Part shown: positions 56,528-64,000 of the stretch, piece after piece
How positions within the stretch are numbered: the stretch's first letter is position 1
How the letters are laid out: each line of letters opens with the position of its first letter
Origin: Sipunculus nudus
Lineage: Eukaryota; Annelida; Sipuncula; Golfingiida; Sipunculidae
Direction of reading: 5' to 3'
NCBI GenBank assembly: GCA_026874595.1
Contig: CM049322.1
Location: forward strand, 55,464,386 to 55,528,385
DNA length: 64,000 nt
Program-made: the position numbers and the translations under genes
Notes under the pieces: generated by a model
Seen by the model: the letters and a program-made list of their open reading frames with translations, nothing else
What the model was told of the DNA's origin: nothing
The model's database searches: none

Positions 56528-59500
56528 TCACGATAGGAAAAACAGAACAAACTTAAAAATCAACAATAAAATATCTACAATGATCTTATAGGGGAAATTT
56601 TTATAACACTCCATATAAATTAAACCTGGACTCAACCGTGGCATATTAATTCCAGCACTCTTTGCCCATGTTTTAAGCTGATTATAAAAGGTTTTACTCA
56701 CATGACACTCGCAGAATATATGTACTTCTGACTCATCTTCAATAAAACAATATGAACATCTTTTACCATCCATTATTCGCCAGTTGTACAGTTGTTCATT
56801 CACCCATAAAATATTAATAGTACCCTTTACTGAAATTGCCGCAGATACATGTCTAAGGTCGTACAATATACATGACTAACTGCCTCATCCCATTTAAAAT
56901 GGTCACCTAACAGATTATGTAACCTTTCTTTACAAATTGGTTCATATAGCTTTTTATTAATTACCATCGAATAAATAGTCTTAAACTTCACATTTTCCAA
57001 ATCAATTTTCTTTTCGTTTACCATCACAATGTTACTCTTCACTTCAAAGGATTCTATTTCATCTGGAATATTATTTAAAAATATTTCTTGTTTCCATTTC
57101 GCGGGTATCGCTTTCTGTACTGATAGCCATGGTAAAAACGTTTTAATATACATGGGATTATCTATTGGAACCAAATCTTTTAAATCTTTAACCCTACCAT
57201 TTTTGTTAAACATCTGAAAGACGTACTTTATACCTAGGTTAGCTATATGTATATTAAAAATTGGTCTTTTGTCGACTCTGATACATTTATTGTTCCATAC
57301 TTGTTGTAAACAAATATTAGCAATTGATTCAGGATTACACATTGTATATGACGCCCATGACTGCAAACAGTGAAAATAAAAGGTAGGCAAATTTTTGTCA
57401 ATATTAGACGGATCAAAATTTGTATCAACATATCTTAAACCACCAATGCCTCTCAGATATAAGTTTGGTCTGACTGTATACTTTGTTTCTAATAAATTCT
57501 TTAATCTTACTATCCACATTACTCTTTGACTTTAAATGATAGAAGCTGTATCCGGCAATCCTATGCCGCCACTTTCTGTCTTACCAATCAATACTTCATA
57601 CTTGATTTTAGGCCTTCTGCCGTACCATATAAAATCAACAACACAACTTTTTATTCGCTTAACAAACTCTCTCGGTGGTTCAATTATATTAACGACATAT
57701 AATAATTTTGAAATACACATGGATTTCAAGAGAATATTTCTACGAAAAATCGTTAGAGATCTAATGTTACACATACTGAGTGTCATTTTCATTTTGTCGT
57801 AAATACACTCAAAATTAAATGAATCGGATAACTTCAGGTTATATGTGTGCCATATTCCTAATATTTTTATGCCATTTTTATATAAATTAACCCATTTAAA
57901 ATCTTTGGTGCCAAGTGTATATTCTTTGTTTTTTCCCATATAGGCAGCTTCGCATTTATCATAATTAATCTCTACTAATGAGACTTTCCCAAATTTTTCC
58001 AATATATCTATAACCGATTGAATAGACTGAAAATCTTTAAGAAAATATGTTGTGTCGTCAGCGAATAGACATTGTTTAATCTCAAAGCCGTTGATATCTA
58101 TGCCTCTAACCGAACTGGAATGACGAACAAGTATTGCCAAAATTTCAATGACAAACAGGAATAAATAAAGGGCCAAAGGATCCCCCTGCCGGGTTCCCCG
58201 TTCTAATTTAAAATAGCCAGTAGTGTATCCATTGTTTATCACACAGCTTTCCACGTCAAAGTGTAACAAACGAACCCAGGTTAGAAAATCATGTCCAAAA
58301 CCAAATCTCTCCAGTGTGGCGAAAAGAAAATTTTAATCGATGGAGTCAAAGGCCGCTGCGAAGTCCACAGCAAAAATAATAGTGTTTCTGTCTTGTAATT
58401 TACAGTATTCTAAAATATCAGAAATAAGACGATTAGTGTCAGATATTCTCCTGCCTTTTATAAATGCGCTCTGATCTTCATGAATTAGTTTTGGAAGAAT
58501 TGTCTGTATTCGTTTAACTAATACTTTACTTAATATTTTGACATCAACATTTAATAAACTTATTGGCCGCCAAGATGACAGGTGTCTATTGTCCTTGCCT
58601 GGTTTCTCTATCAAAGTTATAACGGCTTGTTTTTGACTTGGAGTTAAAGCTCCATCTCTGAAACACTCATTAAGACAATTAAACAAATCGTCACAAATTA
58701 TATCAAAAAAGGTTACATAAAATTCTTTCGGCAGACCGTCGTTCCCCGGGGTTTTATTATTTTTCATATATTTAATGCTATCAATATATCATTCTTTGTA
58801 AGTGTACCTTCTCAGCTTAAAATGTCATTTTCAGACAAACGGGGAACATTGACTTTAGAAAGAAAATCAGAGCATTCACTCTCACTGGTATCTGTCTTTC
58901 TGGAATACTTTTGTTTGTAAAACAATCTTAATTCTTCCATAATTTCTTTGGAGCTTGTTAACTCTTTATCCGACTTAATTAATTTCTTAACGGTTGTTCT
59001 CGTTTTGTTTTTCCTTGCCATATTTAAAAAAAAACTTAGTATTTCGTTCCCCTTCTTCAAACCATTCAACACGTGATCTTACTATTTGTCCTGCATTTAA
59101 GTTTTCATAATATTCCTCAATTTTCTTTTTAATTTCATTATATATTGTTTGACTTAATTTTTTGTTTCTTGATAGATTTAACTCTGCATTATACAAAGCC
59201 TTTTCAAGGTTTGACAGCTCCTCCCTCTCTTTCTTCCGCTTTTCTTTAGGGAATTTAATAGCAAATTCTCGTATTCTTAACTTTAAATATTCCCACCATT
59301 GTTTTGCCCCCATATCATTTCTATCCTTGTTCCTCAAACTATTTACGTACTCCTTAAATTTACTTATAAACAGAGGGTCCTTTAATAATTATATATTAAG
59401 TTTCCAATGTGAAGGCCCATATTCTCGTTCTGGTATCGAGTTAAAGTGACAAACAACAGGTGAATGATCTGTCAGAATAGCCGAGGCAATCTTTATATTT

Positions 59501-60157
59501 TAACATGGGCATTCAGCTCACTATTTAAGAATATGTAATTAAGTCTGCGCTGCCACAAAGGGGTTTTTGATCTCCAAGTGTATAGACGTTCATCTGGGTT
59601 CCTTATCCTAAACAAGTCAATTAATTCAAACGCTGACATCATATTGTTAATCAGTTTTACAGATTTAACTTTGGTTTTAAAGCTTGTCTCGTCTGCATCA
59701 AGCTCATTCAGACAAACATTAAAATCACCTCCCCATATTACCTTCATTGCAGAGTCAACTTGCAATGAATTAATTTTTCTCATATATGTTGGTAAAAACG
59801 AACTTGCTCTGGCTCTGTATTAGGTGCATACGTATTTATAAATAAAAAACCATGGCCCTCAACAAGAGCTTTTAGTATTATGTATCTACCATTAATATCA
59901 ACGTGTTTACTTATTCCTTTAAATTCTAAATTCTTTCCAATCAGGGTTATTACACCACGAGATAAATTCGTCCCGTGAGAGAAAAAACTAACTCCCTTCC
60001 ACTGTTTTGTCCATGTTGTTATAACACTTTCTGTACTGTGAGTCTCCTGAAGAAAAATAACACTGTTGTTTCCTCCTTTATCCAATAACCAGTTGTACAT
60101 TTCTTGTCTTTTTTCAGTCTCCCTATTCCCCAGACATTTAACGTTAATACTGAAAAA
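56528..60157 (-). pseudogene. LINE ORF2, broken, copy 2
   Basis: Equivalent of 10466-14096, with the same order of endonuclease, reverse transcriptase (FADD near 58062) and Cys/His end. The TAA after FDSID and the endonuclease frameshift are shared with copy 1. Specific to this copy: the poly-T run is one base shorter, so the linker frames overlap differently around 59026-59072; the endonuclease reads DLFRIRN and PLWQRRLN instead of DLFWIRN and PLGQRRLN; and the TDH motif is preceded by a serine (IASAIL) where copy 1 has a proline (IAPAIL). Confidence 0.87.
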
Positions 60158-60679
60158 TTAAACATAAAGATTCGGCTTCAGTTATCTTGGATATTTTCAT
60201 GGCCCGCCAACATATATTACGTACAAAATCACACACATAAGTATTCGGTTTGTTAACAATATCTATCCCCTTGACCAGGTACATCTGAGATAATCTCAAA
60301 ATATCAACTTTTGTCGTGATAATACAGCAACTGAAGAATATATCCATGCTTATGGTAATAACAAAATTATATATCAGCATATATAGCACTTGGCGCTATT
60401 CGATAAAAATTAGATAATGATGATTATTTTAAAAAAATAAATCAGTGAATAAAGAATGCGGGAGGTAAAGGTTCAGTGAGAATTAAATGTCACCCGCATC
60501 CCTTAAAGAATAGATATAAATACACTGATGTTTTATTACCGAAATGTGTGGATATAATATGTTGAGACCGGCTCCGTTTTTTTTTATATATATGATTACT
60601 CCTCACAATAGCAATACGGGAATATTGAATACAAAATGCAATATGATACAGGCAGGCACAAATATTCACGGAGAACGAC

Positions 60680-61600
60680 CTAACTTTCTTGTCCTGGTGT
60701 CGACGTTAGTTGTGGATTGGTCTGCATGGCCTCTGAAAATAGCTTTGGCGGATTTTGTTGTAACACCTGCACCCATGAATAAAATTTACCGCTGCTGTTG
60801 AATTTATGAACTTTTGACCCGTGATCCCTAACACACACCTTTCCATCATGTGTCCAACAGTCTGTTATAAGTTGCTCTCTTTTCATTCCGAGAGCAGTGT
60901 GTAGCATTCCTACTCTGGCTCGAGTGAGGTCTTCGTTGATGTAAATCCCCCTAGACTCCTCACCTGCCATTTTCAGATGGGATTTCCTTTTAAGTAGAGC
61001 TACCTTTGTTTTGTGAGACAAAAACTTTACAAGTATTGGTCTGTATTTACCTTGTGGTGCAGGTTTGCCAACTCTGTGAGAGATATCAATATCGTTGGGC
61101 TGAATGTCAACATTTAACAGTTCTCTGGCCATGTTTATAACAAGTTTAATCTTCCTCTTTTTTTTCTGCCATGTGTTTGTGATTCTGAGAGAAGTGCGTC
61201 TTGAGTATTGTTGTTGTCGGTCCAGGCCATCTTGCATTTCACTCAGTTAATTTTCTAAATTGTCCACCTTTCTTGTTAGCTCCTGTATATGGTGTCCATA
61301 ACATTTCATTCTTTCCTCCACTGCTGCATCTATAATACCTATCAAAGCTGATTTAGTAGTTTCTGACTGTAAAGCTGTTTCTAAAAGATGTGTAAATTTC
61401 TGAGCCTCATCAATAACTAGTATAGGTTCTGTATCTGATTGCTTTTCCTTAGTATTTAAGCTAGTCAACAGGTATTCCTCTGATGAATCTAAATTATCCA
61501 TATTGTAACGTTTTCTTTCCTGAAAACTTACAGAGCTACCTCCTGAAGAGTCACTAAGACCTCTTTTCTTTTGGGATATTTTCTGAGACAGACCATACAT
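60680..61600 (-). pseudogene. LINE ORF1, one internal stop, copy 2
   Basis: Equivalent of 14618-15538. The internal TAA is at 61247-61249, between KVDNLEN and LSEMQDG. Two coding differences from copy 1 are visible: KEKQSD instead of KEKKSD, and WQKKKRK instead of WQKKQRK. The ISHRVGKP motif and the C-terminal basic region are intact. Confidence 0.8.
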
Positions 61601-61853
61601 TTATCCTTGACCTTTTTACGTCTTTTTACATATAAACCGATTCTCGAGACCAAATATTACAATAATAAACATATGAAAGTTCGTCCCATCCAGATTTTTA
61701 CCTTCCCAACAATCTATACTTCCTATCTTAACCATAATGAGTAAGTTTAGACAAACAGTAAGGAATATTTACCTCAAATTAGATGTTTTTCTACGGAGCC
61801 GGTCTAAAGTGTGTGTTAATCAAATAGCGCCATCTAGTGCCACCTTGTGTGTT

Positions 61854-61854
<1 letters not shown>

Positions 61855-61908
<54 letters not shown>
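61855..61908. repeat. (TA)n microsatellite, strongly expanded relative to copy 1
   Basis: About 26 repeats against about 8 at 15796-15812, the largest relative difference between the two copies. Confidence 0.95.
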
Positions 61909-61911
<3 letters not shown>

Positions 61912-62230
61912 CGTTTTAGCCACGAAGCTGTGCACGTACACGGTCAAGGATCACAATAATGACGGAGACCAGTATATAAGACACACCTTTTTATTTATTG
62001 TGTTTATGCTCTGTAACACAATCCTATCCGATCCCTTGCACTCTGAAGTAAGCAAGGTATTTTGTGCAACCTCGTGCTCCTTGGACGAATCACGTTCACC
62101 AGCCGGTCAAAATCGAGCACCCCCTCGCAGCCAAGTGAAAAATATGAGATGCATCGTCAAAATATTTGACAGTAAAGGGAAGCCTGAAAATAGTATGGTC
62201 ATATATTTTTTTCCGCAGGTGTCTACGTGA
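61909..62230 (+). repeat. Array segment Q, recent copy of unit 1
   Basis: Near-identical to 15812-16134, including the frame ending at TGA 62230, which is unconserved in the older relatives. Confidence 0.85.
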
Positions 62231-62679
62231 TCGTAATTAATACTATTTTTTTTATTATTTTTTATTCAATAATCTTTTATAAATCCATATAACTGGTAAA
62301 TGATTATATTTTTGATAAACAAATACAAATAAACACGTTGAGTGTGTATGTGCATTTCGTGTGTTAATTATTTATGAGAATGCTATCCAAAATAATTAAA
62401 AGAGACACGCTATATATTATGAATAAACATAAAGGGTTTACCATTTAGATTACCTTTTCACACTGATAAGTAACATGACCAGTACAGGTATAAGTGGTAT
62501 TTAAGTCATTAATCTTACTCATCTTACTCATTCAGCACTTGAATTATGTCTTGATATAATTAAATGTATACAAATGCTCAGTTTCTTGACAAAATTATGC
62601 CTGCTACCTATATAGTAATTGCGCAAATGGTTAATTAGACATTGAAGCATTCTTAAGTATTTCATTTTACCGAGATATT

Positions 62680-64000
62680 CATTTACTCTAAAAGAACAAA
62701 TCCAAGTTAGCCCAAATCGGTATCAACATCAAAGATAAGCTGATGCGTTTGATGAAAATATGTTTGTATCAGGTTTCAGAAAACCAGTCCATGTATTGCA
62801 AAAAAAAATAATAAAAACCGATTCAAAGCAGATCCGTCTGGGACGGAATAGGAATGCTCTATGACTTCTCTTAACAATACATGTAGATATATAATGAGGT
62901 TAATGGACATATCGTGTTTTAAGGGCAAATGTCAATTGACAGTTAACTGCAGGCTGGCTCTTTTGAAAAAAATATATTCCCTCCATGTCGGCATCTAGGT
63001 CAAAATCTATTTATGTGGCTGAGCCAGAAAGGTAATCCCTGTGACTGATAACAGTATGTGCCGACAACTGTTGTTAGCAAATTCACTGTAGCTGCTTTCT
63101 AAACAAACATCAGGTTTCCACATATACATGATGATAACGCAACGTTAAAGCATGATGACTAAGCAATAACTTTCTATGAATGGATTACTGCTTTGGGTAA
63201 AACATGTTTGCTAAGAATAAGCAAGAAGCACTAACTGTACAGTAAATGGAATACACTACGTTATGCAAGAGCTCCTGTTTTGAGAGAAAGATTTTCTGAG
63301 ATTTCCTTTTATTACAAGTTCCCAGAGTCCTCTATCTGTGATGCTCTGAGAGGTATTTACTTGAATTTTTTTTTTTTTTTTTTGATATCTGGGGCAGAAT
63401 TAAGACTACGCTACATGAGTAGGACTTCACTACGAGTTTGTGTGTCCCTTGAGCTTCACCTGTATTGATTGCAAAACCCATATTTGAAGAAAATACGTAA
63501 ACGTTCCCTTTTTCCGGCAAGCTTTCGTTCCCTTTAACGCTCGATCAACCATATCCGACAGTGAAGAGGTTTCCAGAATCTATGGTAGGACTTTGAGCAC
63601 CAAAGGTTTGTTTATATGATTTCGGTGGAAAAATAACAAATAAGAACTGTAGGTGTTCTAGCCAAATAAAAACGGCTACAAACCTCAAAAACTAAACCAT
63701 AAACCTGGTTGAAAACACTTTACATTCATAATGGAAATACTACATCTGTTTTGTACGGGGGTCATGATTACGAATTTATTGTTCCATATTCTTTAATATA
63801 TTTTTTTTGGATAAAATGCGATCTCTTGCTTACATGAGTTGGAGATGTCTCAATGCGTTTCAAGAGGATATAAAATTGACTGCGCAGTGAACCGTTAAAA
63901 TAATCACTATAATTTGAGGCGTAAATTTACATAGACCGGTTGTAAAATGAATATTTAAAATGCTTTACAGTAATTTCAATTATGTACAGAATAATGGCTT
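62680..64000 (+). repeat. Array segments V and P, recent copy of unit 1 end (cut by window)
   Basis: Counterpart of 16610-17901. The window ends inside segment P, about 190 bp before a further segment A would be expected if the array continues as after 17901. Confidence 0.85.

Larger units (their letters stand above)
56502..61852 (-). mobile_element. Decayed L1/Tx1-type LINE, copy 2 (outer limits approximate)
   Basis: Same element as 10440-15790, carried along by the recent duplication rather than independently inserted: the flanking DNA and the inactivating lesions match. Copy-specific changes are few. They include a 9-base instead of 10-base poly-T run at about 59026-59034, several amino-acid changes in the endonuclease, and TAT versus TAA at the frameshift near 56830. 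Confidence 0.85.
46091..64000 (+). repeat. Recent direct duplication, copy 2 (continues right of window)
   Basis: Second copy of 1-17901, in the same orientation. The match begins exactly where the window's first base aligns (46091) and is still running at 64000, which aligns with 17901. DNA left of 46091 is homologous only at the older, diverged level to 17.4-18.1 kb, as expected at a junction inside a tandem array. Large length differences from copy 1 include the (TA)n at 61855-61908 (copy 1 has only about 8 repeats), a longer (TA)n at 49209-49262 and shorter (TA)n at 55153-55193 and 55549-55588. Confidence 0.97.

Overview
This is an AT-rich (roughly two thirds A+T by eye), gene-poor stretch of an animal genome, most likely a marine invertebrate. 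The evidence is spliced-gene signals, long (TA)n microsatellites at conserved places, a decayed L1/Tx1-type LINE, pieces of an L2/CR1-like reverse transcriptase and of a GIY-YIG retroelement protein, and a tRNA-derived SINE. I cannot name the species. There is no sign of prokaryotic operons, rRNA, canonical tRNA genes or CRISPR.

Layout. The two ends of the window are the same DNA: 1-17901 and 46091-64000 are near-identical direct copies about 46.1 kb apart. They differ by scattered single-base changes, a few 1-bp indels and microsatellite lengths. Both copies run off the window, so this is either a very recent ~46 kb tandem duplication or two haplotypes joined end to end in the assembly.

Under this lies an older tandem array. 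Short segments recur, strongly diverged but in a fixed order, here called A - G - T - S - R - V - P and then A again. A starts near 1, 18094, 24715, 34900, 38500 and 46091, so five array units of very unequal size (about 18.1, 6.6, 10.2, 3.6 and 7.6 kb) precede the recent copy. Two further segments, Q (15.8, 32.5, 42.1, 61.9 kb) and U (22.9, 31.6, 34.4 kb), recur less regularly. Size differences between units come from insertions: the LINE, a foldback element at 26.05-26.85 kb, a SINE at 37.94-38.15 kb, a 45-bp minisatellite at 30.53-31.03 kb, an LTR-like piece at 19.67-20.26 kb and retroelement debris at 33.4-34.2 kb.

Genes. The only gene model I can build with consistent splice phases is a small secreted-peptide gene at 6265-8386, with an identical copy at 52367-54474. 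A signal peptide is followed by a short Cys/Pro exon, a short linker exon and a basic C-terminal exon, all joined at phase 1. It sits between two copies of the G-segment end, as if it were a cassette within the array. Other array units keep the flanks but not this gene. Two array segments (A on the plus strand, G on the minus strand) have reading frames that look conserved at the protein level between diverged units, partly at the expense of third codon positions; they may be relics of further exons. The rest is repeats, microsatellites and sequence in which I see nothing recognisable.
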